A stretch of DNA of 64,000 nt from Daphnia carinata. Lineage: Eukaryota > Arthropoda > Branchiopoda > Diplostraca > Daphniidae. Both the position numbers and the translations under genes were made by a program. A model generated the notes under the pieces. It saw nothing but the letters and a program-made list of their open reading frames with translations, was not told the DNA's origin and ran no database searches. Numbering within the stretch: the stretch's first letter is position 1; each line of letters begins with the position of its first letter. The stretch spans positions 4,440,679 to 4,504,678 of the forward strand of contig NC_081337.1 of NCBI RefSeq assembly GCF_022539665.2, in the 5' to 3' direction. This document shows, piece after piece, positions 25,495 through 39,000 of the stretch.

Positions 25495-26765
25495 TAAGAT
25501 GTGGGTAGTTAACATCAAATTGATTGTGGGTTGTTAACTGATTAGGAGTACTTGGCATAATTAAAGAAAATGTATACTACTGCGTTTTTTAACTATTATT
25601 TTAACGTTACTGTATTGTTCGTCTGCAAGTGCATCAGCAATGATGTCGATTCTCGATCTCGATCGAATCCGAGGAACGATAAATAAAGTTGGGGCGTTAT
25701 TAGCACTTTGTTTTATTAAATTTAAAATCGATTCGTTCAACGACAAAACCAATAACTTAATCAAAATTTAGTGTTCATTTTGATTCTGTCGTGTGATTCT
25801 TATCCAATTCCAAGAGATGTGGTTTTGGGTGATTTTGAAAAAAATTAGAAGGACTTGCATGGAAGTTGCATACGAATCCTTTACCGCTATGACAATCCTC
25901 CTTGCTCGTTTCCATGTCAATCTCGCTTCCCATACTTAGCTCTGCGAGCGCTAGATGGCGCTCGGGTAGGATCCTCAAGCGCATCCTTGCGGAGACGAGA
26001 GGTTGTTCAACAGGCGGCACACGCGGATCGAGTCTAGTAATCACAAGTGATAAAGAGCAGCTGGTGAAGCAAAGCTAAATAATAATTCAGTCAACGCTAG
26101 AAGTTGCCGATTTTAAACTGTCCAGACCAGACTTTCTATTTTAGTATAACATTTGCATAATCTCTTTACACAGATGGAGATAAATGTTGCTAGTTGAAAT
26201 GAATCTTTCTATGTTAATTAGAATTCTCTACCTAAAGTTCGGGAAATTAGGCAATTTTCCATCTTTTTGGATGTTCAAGCTAAAAAATATATCTGCAACT
26301 CTGTAATGTGCTAAAAAATTCGGAAAAACAAGATTTTCGTTATAGAATTGCTTTGCATGTCCATGCACTTCGCGAGATTCTTCTAACTTAAAAGTCTGCT
26401 TTATCGGGAATTAAAAACTGGTGACGGATGAGTCGATGGCCATGCTTTTCTGGGGTTTGATTCAAAAATTGCTGTGGGCTATTCGATTTTGTTAACGTTT
26501 AAATACGCTTACATGAAAACACTAATTGAAACAGTCCTATGTTCCAATTCCAAAACAATAAACCTATTTATCGCTTCCATTCGGATTGTTAACAACAATG
26601 GTTTATTGATTTACCCCCAACAAGATCATCGATTTCAACGTTGCCAATTGTAAGAATTCCAGATATGCAAACACGTATTTCACAATTGTATTAGTTAATA
26701 TAACTTTAGCAATCTATTTGTGTTATCATTTTGGTCCCAATAATACAACGCCATGCTTAAATTTT

Positions 26766-26771
26766 TTTATT
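26766..26771 (-). promoter_or_regulatory. Candidate polyadenylation signal for the Dpr gene
   Basis: The minus-strand AATAAA lies about 90 nt downstream of the Dpr stop codon at 26861-26859. Confidence 0.45.
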
Positions 26772-26858
26772 TGATTTGGATCATAATTACCTGACATCAA
26801 CGTAAAGAAAATGTCTAAATAGATACGTGATTTTTTGTACAACCATGTGCCTCTGATA

Positions 26859-29800
26859 CTACAACATAAGGCCGAAACATAAAGGAAACAACACCGAAAC
26901 TGTTAACAGAACCAAGAGAAAATGTCCGTTCTTGCTAGCTGAGTCGGTCGCTTGAATAGCAGCCATTTCGTTACCTACGAAATAGAAGACAAAAAATTGA
27001 AGCATACCACAAAAACGTATCATTAACATCAAATTAACACTTCAAATTCTGTCATTTTACCATATGTATTTTACCTAGTGCAACATGAACGTTTGTCGAT
27101 GCTGAAAGTCCACTGGAGGGCTGGCAGGTGTAACGACCTGAATCAGAAGTGTTGGCACTATTCACAAGTAATCGACTGACGGATGGAGGTCCAGGATCAA
27201 ATGTTATCGTATGACCTGCCCTATTCCACTTTTTTTGTAAATTGGATGGCTGCTGGAGTTGTTCATGACTTCCAAAATTTAGAGACTTTGAGTCAAAATT
27301 CCAAGAGACATATTCTGGTGGTTTCAAGGTCTGTCAGTGAAATAGACGACGGACATTGATTAGTAATTCATAAGTTAAAAAAAAATGGATTAGGAGATGC
27401 ACGCGAAAATTCTCAGCCTTGATTTCATTCTGCCCGTCCATTTATTGTTAAATGCAGGAAAGGAAAGCACAGCAGGATGAACATGGCTGATTTCGGTTTC
27501 GTTGCCGAATGAAAATTTTCATGCTTATCTCATCGTAAAAAATATCTATATTTATTTTATTTTATTCTGATAATAAATAGAATAAAAAGATAAGCATAAA
27601 AACTAATTGCAATGTCTTTGGAGGTCAAAAAATGGAAGTAAGAAAGAGGACATGAATTTTTACTATTTTAACGTAAAGAGCGTGGCATGAAGTCTGTGGT
27701 TTGCAAAACAGTGAGACAAGAGAAAGCATAGATGTTTTCTTTCTTCAGAGCGCAATAGTAGAGCCAAAGCTTATGAGACTGTGTAGGCGTACTCGAATGG
27801 GTGCATCTGAACTAAACCGGGAAATTTTGTAAATGGCAACGTAAAATTCGAATTTGCAGGTTTTACATGGGAGTTTATGAGATTACTATAAATTACTTAA
27901 ATCTACTTATGGTAAACATAATTTTTAAGGAAATAGAATATTATTTGAAAGTAGATATTTTAGCACACAGCTCATTTACTGAAATCCTTTCTCAATTCAT
28001 AATAATTATTTTTTAAATATTGGAAGCAAAAGGTAAGCTTTTGGTGCTATAACTACTTTTTCCACTTTCTTTACTATTAATAATTGCTAGAAAGTGAAAA
28101 ATAATTTACTATAAAATGAGCTATGTGTATTTGAAAAAGTATGCGTCCAGATCATATTCAGCTTCCCTCATAAAATGTGTTTGTTACATATAGCTTTAAT
28201 TAATTTATTTTAATCCCGTAAGTTCCCATGTAAAATAGCAGCGCTATGAGACCGCTAAACCCTTTCATTTTCAAAATATTACGTTCTTGTCTGGATTTTT
28301 TGAGGCAGGACTGCAGAAGTACTCGTACCACATTTCCTATAGCATCGCAGAGCCTCGGAGGGATTATCAAACAGATTCCGTAATCGCGACTAAAACTGGC
28401 AATGATTAAATTTCAATAAAAATTTTGTCGGTGATCGAATCATTTTAAAATCATTACAATCGGCTATTGGCTATTGATTGTTGAAGTGAAAACAGGATTT
28501 TTTTATTGCTAGGTGCTGCCAAAAAACAATAGGAAAACAATCAATCAAAATTGATTTAACATAAGGATATTTTCAAATAAATTTTATCGCCGATTATTTT
28601 TGCGATCGTTGGTAGCAGATGACCACAGCCCACGAAAATATCGTTACTGTTTACCTTTTTCTATACAAATTGTTCGATATTTTCTAGATGAAATGTATAA
28701 AGAAAATGCGGTATACATATTTTGCCTACTATTACCTTTATATAATTTTTGTGAGAATATTCTTTGTAAGGTAGCAGGTAGTCAAATATAATTGTTATAG
28801 GTTTTTAAGGGCAAAGCTCATTAATTCCACTACAACAACATTTCGTTTGTTACACGAAATGCACATCCATTACTCTGCATGAATCAGGGTTTACGTGTCG
28901 TCAGCTGTCCAATTTAGATGTTAACAATGTCTGTAAAGTGGTTTTTTACGTTCCTAATAATTCAAATCATTTGATGGACCAACGTACAGTACAACAATTG
29001 CCCTTTTATATCTGAATACCAACTCTTTCTTTTCAGGATTTTTATTTTTTTTGTTACATGTTCTTAAAGGTAGCAGTTTGCCTCACACGTACATGAGAGG
29101 GTAAATTTTTAAAAAGGATTATGCTATGGCAATTAAATTTGAGTAATTTTTGAAGAAAAAAATGAGCTATCGACTCATTTTTAAAACTATGCATTATCAA
29201 TGAAGGTTGTTGATCAACAAATCGATCAACAAATTGCAGCATAATAGCGGAAGGGCAAATCTTAAAAATCTCTGAAAACAGCCGGTGATTTTTAAATCTA
29301 AAGACGCATACAACTAGACTAAACTCTAAATTAAGGACTTCTTAACCAGGTACACTTCCGTGTTATACCAATTCGCTTGTAACAGAAAACTCAGAAAAAT
29401 ATATCTAGCGTTCAACAACAAACTATATTTGCCTGCCCTCTTTGTCTTTGAATTTTCCGTAAAATCAGGGTGATTAACGTAGATAAAAAAAACTACGTAA
29501 ACTTAAAAAGAATTCACTTACATTCGTAATGACGCACGTAACTGTAAAAGGACTCCCGACACCAACATATATATCTTCAGACCCGACAAGCACAGCTTGT
29601 GGTTCAACAATTCGTAATTCGACAGACTGGGTCCATGCGGATTTCCTAGTCGTGATCTGTAAGTAGAAAAATCAGTTCAGAAAAGCAGAAGCGGCCGTTA
29701 TACTTCTGAATTCAAGAGCAAAATAAAGCTGTTCCAACCTGACAATCATAGATACCCTCGTCATCTTTTCTTATGTATTTTATGAGCAACGTCCAAATGT

Positions 29801-31406
29801 TTTCGGTATTGTCCACCGAAGTAACACGAATCCTTTCGTCTCTTGAATATACTTTAGAGTCTGCACTCAAAATATACCAATCTCGTCGACGTACCCAAGA
29901 TACCTACAAAGTAATACCTATCAGAATTGGGATGTTTCTGACATAATACCAGAAAAACAAGTCAAGTAGCCAAATGCTTACAGCAAACAAAGGAAAAAAA
30001 TAACAGTTTTATTGCAATGTAAGTCATTCGTTGAAGTAATTCGTAACATATTCTATTCTAATTTATGTAGCTATTAGTTCGCTGTGATGTTCTGGCAACT
30101 GAAACTATATACAAATTACTAAAAAAGGGTTTTATTTATGAGCAACTTTATATCTCATCTAACACTGTAGGGAAAACTTCACGTGTAGCGCATTTTTTGT
30201 TTTGCTTTAGAAGTTTTTTTAGTTGGTTACGCTTAGCTGCTTTTCTGTTGCTAAAACTGAAATGTATTATTTTCGTTAAGTTATGTTCTGTTTGTGCCAG
30301 CTTACATGTGCATACGTGAGCAATTATATAGGACGTCTAATATTTTGCCAATCATTTTTTTTTTATCTTTGGTGTTCATTCGTCAAACTTACGCCATGAT
30401 CCTCTCTCAGCGCCACATGACAAGGAAGAAAAGCTGTATCTCCCGATTGGGCGGTGATGACAGTGTTAATCTTTGGTTCTGTTTCGTTTGAATCCCATCG
30501 CCGTCCTGGAATGTAAATGGGGTTGTCATTACAACCTACGCTATAGTTTAGCAATCACAAATGCAACAAGAAATTAGTTTGATACAATGAAGGTCTAAGA
30601 TTTGCATTTCTAAGTTCTCTAAACGTTTGTTAAAGAACATAATGTTTGAATAGAGAACATTTCTCCATCAGTCTTCATGACACAAAGTAGCCTATGCCCA
30701 CTGATGCATGAAGAATACTCGCGTTTTATTTCGGAGAGGAGTTCTTATGTCGTGAAGTTCCCCCACGTTCCCGAAAGGATTTGCGTTTGTTCCTCTCCGA
30801 AGCAGAACATTTGAATTGAAAAGAGTCAGCTATATTCAGTTTTACTAATTAGCGTGTCCTATTAACTGGCGCACTCTTTCTGATTGATTTATTGGTAACC
30901 AACATTTGATTGGCAGGATGTTGCTAATTCAAGTGATTTCATAAAAAAAAAAATTACGTATGAGTATAACATGAGGGCACCATGGGCATTAGGTACCCTT
31001 TTGGCAAAATTTTACTACGATTTTCTTTTGCGCTTTTGGTTAGCGATTCCACATCGTCAAAGCCGAAGTACGCTATAAGCGGCTGCCTTCTTTACCTTTA
31101 CGAACGTTGTTTACGAAGGTACACGAGCGATGCATGAACACGTTTTTATTTCATTCAAAATTCCTACTTTTCTTTTCTTTTTTTTTTCAGTTAACATGTC
31201 TACACTTGCAAAAATTAACAAAACTTCTTCTTACCCGAGGTGACGAAATTTGATTTATTTTGTGATGCGTTGAAATTGTGCAGGCTGCTTCCGCTATTGC
31301 CACTGCCAACCATAACAATACTCCCCAAAGTCGTCCACGAAGCTGAGCTCTGCAGGCTTGTCCATATCAACCACCATATCGTGGGCGTGATCCAACTGGT
31401 CCTCTT
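26859..31406 (-). CDS. dpr: Defective proboscis extension response (Dpr)-like Ig cell-surface protein, 5' incomplete
   Basis: Dpr proteins are two-Ig-domain surface proteins that pair with DIP partners in neuron recognition. Exons found: 31406(approx.)-31235, 30505-30393, 29903-29739, 29656-29522, 27330-27075, 26974-26859. Phases agree at every join, giving 318 aa without the missing start. Ig1 has GDTAFLPCHV, VSWVRRRDWYIL and KDDEGIYDCQ; VSWxRxRDxxIL is typical of Dpr. Ig2 has FTVTCVITN, KPPEYVSWNFD and SDSGRYTCQ. The last exon encodes a Ser/Gly-containing linker and a hydrophobic end (HFLLVLLTVSVLFPLCFGLML), suggesting a GPI-anchor signal. The first exon here encodes a hydrophobic, Trp-rich segment (TIWWLIWTSL) that may be the end of a signal peptide; no in-frame ATG precedes it, so a start exon should lie upstream. 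The only in-frame ATG in that exon is at 31313. Which of the many Dpr paralogues this is cannot be decided. Confidence 0.88.
27521..27597. repeat. Inverted repeat (hairpin) in a Dpr intron
   Basis: ATGCTTATCT at 27521-27530 is matched exactly by AGATAAGCAT at 27588-27597. Inner AT-rich segments (TTTTATTCT and AGAATAAAA) also pair. It could be a tiny MITE remnant or only a cruciform-prone AT tract. Confidence 0.55.
27964..28127. repeat. Inverted repeat about 164 bp long in a Dpr intron, MITE-like
   Basis: CACACAGCTCATTT (27964-27977) pairs at 13 of 14 positions with the segment at 28114-28127. Inner arms around TTTTCCACTTTCT and AGAAAGTGAAAAA also pair. The size and structure suggest a miniature inverted-repeat element. 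Target-site duplications were not resolved. Confidence 0.5.
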
Positions 31407-34400
31407 CTTTTATAAGGAATAAATAAAGCCAGTTATTAAATGTGAAAATCACAGTAGAAGCTTATAGGCTTAACGCCTTCCACTTTGTTTTACACTATAT
31501 AAGTACGCACATTTCTTTAAGACCTGAAAAGCACCTAGCATTTTTAAGTAAAACATAGATCATACGCACATAGTAAGGTTTTGAAAGGAAAAAGAAAACA
31601 TTCAATCGGCAGAAAACCTGACTGAAAAAAAATCTGATCCCTAACCTTCTCGGAAGTTTTCTTTTATACACTTTATCAACAGTATAATATTGAAACTTTG
31701 TTCTATAAACCACCCGCAAAGATATAATATTGGGCGTAGCGAAGACGACGACCTTTTCCCTGTGAAGAGACTTTATATTGAGAAGAAAGTTAAGAGATGG
31801 CGAGCAACCACATTAGCTCAAAACGTGTTTCATTCACGCTTGATAACCGATGCTAACACAGTGCTAACCGGTCAAGTTTTCAAAGTTATCGTAGTTGAAG
31901 GTATTATCACACCCTATTAGTAGGATGTTATCTAAATTAATTACGCATTTATCTTTCTTTAGCTTTAGTAGATAACAATAAGTTCAATCTGGCAACATCG
32001 TGCGCTATTACAGCATCGTTACAGTTTCACAGGCTCTTGGAAACTAATGCCATCTAGCGGCGCCAACCATGCATAAACTTTTCCACTTTATTGTTTTCCA
32101 CATTTTCAAACTTTATTTGACAGTTGTTTCGGTAAAATTACTATCAGCAATAAATAACTGATAGGAAATATTGTAAAATTCGTACATGTGATTTAAATAT
32201 TCTTATTCTCAAATTAGCAGCGAAATCTTTGTTTCATGGCAACATGCGGAGCTTCTTTTTAACCCAATTTAAATTCTTGAAATGTAATTATGTAAAAAAG
32301 AAGATAGGCCTATTATGTACGGTACAGATCTTTAAAAATGAAGAATAGGTTTTGTTTCTTCAGGTTAGGTAATAGCATTCCTGGAATAATTTAAACTAAC
32401 TATCCAAATCTCATTTTTTAGCCGTATATTGCACGAGCTTCTTTACGGCAAAATCCGGGCATGCCCTTTTTTCAAGAACTTGCCGTCTTGATAATTGAAA
32501 ATATCCTGGCGGGGCCTTTTAGTTTTGGAAATATTATATCTATTCAGCTTTAGGTCTTCCTCTAAACAGATGCGCTTCAGTAGCCGAAACAATTAGGCCT
32601 ACTTACAAAACTTTGTACTTTTGAAAGCCAATCTGCTCTTCCAGGGAAAACTATGAAATTAATTGTTTTAAAAACTTAACTCTCTTTCGTCATAAAATTA
32701 TTTAGCTGTGGACTGCTTCCTATATGGTAGGTGATAAGTACGGAAAGGCAGAAACGAAAAACTGAACAAAACCTATGCCAAGGACGCCAACATTTGTTTG
32801 GCATTGGGAGCCATAACGACAATAAACCCATTAACGCTTGGTAATCATGCACTGACATGTTATTTGCTTGGCTCTTCGTAGTTGGGTCAAGCGTGTCTCT
32901 ACTCGCAATATTTCCTCCTTCTCGAGATTTTATGCACCCGCGATACCAAGCTCTTTCCGTTCTTAATTTCCCTAGTGAGTGCACAGGCTGGCCGTTGGAC
33001 TATGAAGTGCGTCACAGGTTATTATAAAAAAATGAAAAAAAGAAAAGAAGCCGGCTTTGGGAACACATCGAGATTCTCCCTTTATATTCCTTACAAAAAG
33101 CTCAGCCGTCGAATGGGTCTTTAAATTCTGGAAGCAAATGCGATCTCCCCTTTCTTGCTGGTTAGAGAAGACACTATAAAGCATTCCTCCGCTCGTAATT
33201 TTTCAATCGACTATGGCACGGTCTGTTCTAATTTTCCGTCATGATCCGTAGACGAATAGACAAGGCGAATCCTAAACCTCTGGGCCCATTCCCAATATTG
33301 TGGCATTAAGTATTATAACAAGCTTTTCTTTCCAAGCTTGCCTACATCGCTAAAGGCAACATCGAGAAGGCGCGTACACTCTAACTGGGCAGATCGATAA
33401 ATTGTTTTTTTTTTATCGTACGTCAATCGCGTTTTGAGCCGTAATCTACAGCGATGCCTCACGAAGTTAGGTCGTTTTATTTTTATCAGCCAAAATTATT
33501 TTGATGGAACTTTAGCGCACCAATGCGTATAAAGATGGATGTCAAAAAGCATTATGAGTTTCAGCTAAGGAAGAGCTCAAAACAGGCTTCATCAAAATAT
33601 AGAAAGCTCGATACAATATAACCTCACATTAACGTTTAATATTGAAAAGCAAATGCAATTTTGGAGATTTTTACAGCGTTAGATGCGTACGGATGGAACT
33701 TTGAATTCACACGTCAATAGATTTATTGGAGGTCACAGATTTATATATCGCTTTTTAAAGAAAAATATTGGTAAAAGAAATTGCAGGACAAAATAATCAA
33801 ATGTCAAGGGTGGTGGCGATGTTGTTGCAAGTCTGGCAAAGCAACATGGAATTCGATCGCCCAGCAGTCAGCTATAAGATTTCGTATCGCTCCCAGCGTA
33901 TAAATTTCCGATAAAATCAAGAGAATTGCAATCTTGGTGGGAATGGCGTTTATCGATAATAATTTCAATTATTCACGATACCAATAACTCACGAAACGGT
34001 CGACTTTCAACGAAACTGAGTCGGCCAATTTGAGCAAAATTGATTTCATCTATTAAATGTTTTGTGATTAATTGCTCGTCAAATTTGTCTCTGATGTTGT
34101 TACGACTGCCAAATTTTTTTTTTTTTTCCTGACAAATGTGTGAGGATGATTGAGTAAGCAACAATAAACAACTTCTGTGCGAAGCTACATTTCCTTAAGT
34201 GTGAAGTAGACCTGGGCATATAATTTTTTTTCTGTGTGTAAAAGTGTTATTCCTGAAGGAAAAGGCCATGGCGATTAGAGTGCGTAAAGAGAATATATCA
34301 AATTACTTTCCACTGTCTTAATTATTCAAACAAATTATCACGTCCGAGTAGGAACTGTGTTTCCATTATGACAGCTTCTGGGTAGCCTATAGTTCCCCAT

Positions 34401-36019
34401 TCAGATAAAGTACAGAATTACGTCATTTTTAACACATTGGAGAAAAGGTTGAGCCTAACAGGAAGAAGCGATGCATTTCCGAAAAGTCGGAAGGCGCTTT
34501 TGAATTATAACATAGGCGAATTCCGCGGATACGTAGGGATGAAACAGTCTAGCTTCTCAGAACGCGTTTTCAGCCTGTGGCAGCAATTGTTCTTGTTAAA
34601 TCCAAAACAAATTTGGATCAGAAAGCGACTAATATTTATCTTATGTTCGATCGTTAAACATTTACAGAACAATCGCAAAAAATTTATAGAAGCCGTTTTT
34701 ATAGAAGAGAAAGGGAAAATGAATCGTTATGCAACACACTACGTTTTTTTTACGATGGTTCTTTAACCGTCCCCCTTTGCTCGTTCTATTGGCAAGTAAA
34801 GTAAAAGGGAAAAAAAATAACAAAGGAAAATCGTACAATCGTAATTCATCTGCTTCGACTTGCACAGCTGCTCATGGTAGTGTTTTCAGGAGTCAGACGG
34901 ATGTCGTGGCGGCAAACGATGTTTGACCGCAGTCACAACACACTCACAATAACAATGCATCTGGCAAACAATGATGGGGGTGCCATTCTGTACATAGATA
35001 TGAACATCCACAATGCAACGCGGCTATGGTTAGAAAAACTTTCAATTGTGACAAATCAATATCAGTGGGGCACAATGGTCTATTTCTGGACACACATTGC
35101 TGCTGCTGTTGAAATATGAAGACGCGCACTGTCGAGCGAGTTTGCTCCATTGTTTCCCCAATGTTTACCGTATTCTTGGGGCGTGTGCATTTTCGATGAG
35201 CCATTCTTTCCCCGCGTCATTCGAAAACTCGTTGTCGGTGAGCGAGATAAGCGCATACAACGCATACAATATGCAGTGTATACTGTAATATTTTTATGAA
35301 CCAAGTTTTAGGCATAGAAAACAAAAGGCAGGGTGTGACGCACGAAGTTATTCTTCAACCTGCCCACGTATATTACAGCATCTACTCAGTTTGAAGTCAG
35401 AGATCAACAACTTTCGGTTGCGGAGAAAACCTGCGCACGAGTCGCCATTCGGACAAAGCCCATTTGATCAGTTCCCTCCACGTAGAATATATATATATAC
35501 TGTATATATATATAGTTTCGTCACACAGCTAGTGCAACTACTTAACTTCAGAGTACACATGTGCCACATAATGCCAGCCCCCGTTCGCTATATCCAGTAT
35601 ACAGATATATAGCGTAGGAGTTAAACTTACGGGCCGTTTGTATAGATTAAAAACAAGCAGCAGAAACCTTTTCAGGCTGATGCGTTTGTCCGTCAAACAC
35701 ACGCATAGGCTATAGCCAAAGCCTGTTCGTTTCCCGGTCGAAAAGTCAAGCGGACTGCTATCGTTGTGTATATATAAACGACACGCGCAAAGCCAGTTCT
35801 TTTTAGCCGCGTACGTTACTTGTATAGCCATGCCCTAATGTACAGTGTACACACACACAGTACAATCATACGCTACGCCTAGTCTATTTACGATTTTCCC
35901 GACAAGACCTCGAAAAAGAAAAAGAGAAAAAGAAGAAAATAAAATAATTCTTTTGTCATCAGCAGATCCCCGTCTTGGCAAGTACAGGACAGGCTCACCA
36001 TCTAATGCGGATATTGACT

Positions 36020-36075
36020 ACTGTGTGCACGTATACAGTACATATATATTATATACTGTATATATATATATACGT
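36020..36075. repeat. (TA)n microsatellite cluster
   Basis: ACTGTATATATATATATA-type runs occur here. Similar TACTGTATATATATA segments recur at about 35490-35512, 39526-39555 and 43097-43116. All lie within the gene-poor interval. Confidence 0.75.
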
Positions 36076-39000
36076 CCAAACCACATCCGTTAAGTATGAC
36101 AAGTGCATTAAATCCCCCCTGTCGCCATACTTCGATTGGTATCCGACAACAAATAACCAGTCCTCTTAAACATGTCTCGGCATATATAGTGGGCTTTCCG
36201 AGAAGATAAAATGAAGATGAACAAGCCGCGTTCAAATTCAATCAGGGACTAGCTACATTGGTTGTTGTCAGCGAAGACGTGCCAATATTTTCTACGCGAA
36301 ATTTGAAAATAGGACGATTGCAAATTGAAAATTTTTCACAGCGGCTAGATATATTCGGAATGAAAGATTATACACACTCGACTTCCCCCGTCATAGACAA
36401 AACATTCATTGAACCATTCATTTCCCATTCACAATTCAAATCGATAAACGACATCAATACGGGCACCCGATATGGATCTATACATCAATGCACATATATT
36501 TTTAAAGCACAACGAAAAGGAGGGTCAGCTTCAATTTAAGCAATTCACTAACTTAAACAATACATCTGAGTGTTCTGCTGAAGCTGCCCCAGTGCGTGTC
36601 ATTGATCTTCTATAATATTGCAAGTTTAGGCAATTTTTCAGCATAGGCCAACATTCATTTCTATGCGGCCGAGACGTTTAATTATAGCCTACTTTGTTCT
36701 TCTTGAGAATTTTGTCTGTCTTTCCCAGGAAGTCAGCGGTGAACGCTAAATCGCTTATGGATGTTTGATTGGCCAGCTGACACACTTCTGTAGATGCATA
36801 TAGCCATTGAAACTTTTGTCTCGTCTCCTTTTTTTTTTTTGTTTGTTTTGTTTTACACTGACTACGCCCAGAGCATATACAGTTTCGGTTAATCTTCTTT
36901 ATAAGGCTGCGTGTTGCTATTCAACTAGCTATACACACACGCTGTTGCAGTATAGAGCTCGTATGTATATTACTCGAGATTTGGGGGTAACGTGTGGGGT
37001 GTTGTTTCATGGCATATCCTACGGAACGCAGAAATGAGATTGCGCCCACCAGCTAAATAGAAAAAAAAGAAAGAAATGGCAAATACGAGAGATAGGCATC
37101 TGAGCCTGCTGGGGCACAGTCATAGGAAAATCCCGTGTCTGCTGTGCGAACCACCGCAATACGTGATATATGAGCAGGACGAAGAAAAAAGAAAAGGATG
37201 CGAGAAAAGAGACGAGAGTGACGAGAAAAGATTAAACTGTTGTGTAGGTTGTCTGGTGTCAGATTTCGTCTTGACAAGGCAATTTAAAACAAAAAAAAAG
37301 GAAACGGAGAGGAAGAAGAAAAAAGAAATGGTCTTTGCAGAAAGAAGTTGCGCTATATCGAAAGGCCTACATCGTTGTTCCAGCCCGTGACGATCTCTTG
37401 CCCGTGCTAACAGTATCTTACAGTTTACTTTGGCTGCACTGTCAACTATATATTTTCGTTGCCGAAAGTTCTCTCCGGCGGCCCTATGGCTGCACTTAAA
37501 AAAAAAAAAGAGGCCGACAGCTTTTTTTTTTTGCATGCATCCACATCTAGCGCCAGTTCATTAAAAAGCCTACGAACCCAAATGCGCCTATGTGACAGCT
37601 AACTAAAGAAAAAGAAAATCACCTAATTATACGGGACAAATTCGCTGGCGGAAAATATTCACGAGCTCCGAAAACTTTAAAATAGTCGTTCTCAAAAAGC
37701 AATTATTATTCGCAACAAGGAAAAACTTTTCTACTTGAAAATGTCAAAAAAAACTTATCCTCGGGACGCGAAACTTTCAGTAGTTACTGCATCGCATTTT
37801 ATTTATTTTTTCAGGCAAACCGTCGACGCGTCTTAAACTATTCCAATGTCATATTCCATTTTAATGCAATGTTTTGCATTATCACTTGCATTGAAATTCA
37901 AAACGGGTTCCCTTTTAAGCAAGATTTTTTTTTTTTGTCTCAATCCCTCTCTGTTGTAGTCCAAACGTTTGTTGTATTGACGTCAAAATCAGCTTATTCC
38001 GTTACGATCACACTGTCACACACAAAACGTACGGAGATGGGAGTCAAGTAACCCCGAACAATGGCCGGGACTAAATCGAATAAAGAAAAAAAAAAGGTTT
38101 GATTCTAAATTCACGCATAATAAAAGTTAATAAGCAAACAATTAAAAGCGTCTGTTTGTCAAAGACGTATTTATAAAAACGGAAATGCCTTTGAATTGTC
38201 AGATTATTTCAAGCGCGTAGGTTGATGCGACGTTAAAAATTCTATTCGACAGTATGAGCAGCAACGTAACGTTCAAATCCTGGATGTTCATAATTGATAA
38301 ACTAAACTAAAACAACTTTCCACGATGAAAAAAGAAAAGTGTTCGTTCGACTGTAACCTTTCCGCTCTCGTTCAGGAATTCGGGATTTATAATTAAATTA
38401 TTGCAGCAGACCGAATGCTTGGAAACAAAACCGAAAGCTCATTAAGACACGCCATAGACGTTAGCTGCGCCACATGCATGTTTTATGATTCAAATATACC
38501 ATATGCCGCATTCAGATAAAAGCCAATGCCTAATTAGATCAAATGAATGCACTCACCGCAATAGGCAATCGCCTTCGGTCAGATTTCATCGCGTTCGGCG
38601 TCATTTTCTTTTGAGCCCACATATAAGAACTAAATTTCAGCACCGACGACTACTCGGTGAATAACTTCAAAAATCATTGGATTTCGAAGATTAGTCAATA
38701 CAGTTCTACTCACTTTTTTACAGTTCTATACGTTTCGAAAACTATCGCTTGTTTTTTTTTATTAGTTTGTCCTTTTTTTTTTTTTCAACAATACGTTCCA
38801 AAGCTCCCGTTGAATCAACAAATTTCCAGAGGGCACAATTACATCAATGAACAGAAGGAGTACGTAACAATCGAGCCAGTTTTATCCTTAGGCTCTATTA
38901 GGTCACACGTAATCATCTGACGCGATCAGATTGCACTAACGAAACGAAAATGAGACAACAAGCATCAACTCGTACGTTCAACAGACACGGGCGAAGCAGC

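Larger units (their letters stand above)
24721..26858. other. Intergenic region between frataxin and the Dpr gene
   Basis: About 2.1 kb contains the frataxin promoter side, a weak two-exon gene candidate at 25034-25494, CTCF-like motifs at 24822-24837 and 25947-25964, and the probable 3' UTR of the Dpr gene. A minus-strand AATAAA for Dpr lies at 26766-26771. Nothing else is supportable. Confidence 0.5.

Noticed and set aside
37120-37536. 138-codon minus-strand open frame
   Set aside because: Low-complexity Phe/Ser/Lys composition from pyrimidine tracts; no homology signal and no splice context.
38265-38285. GTTCAAATCC, resembling a tRNA T-loop
   Set aside because: The flanking bases do not pair as a T-stem, and no acceptor stem or anticodon arm can be built around it.
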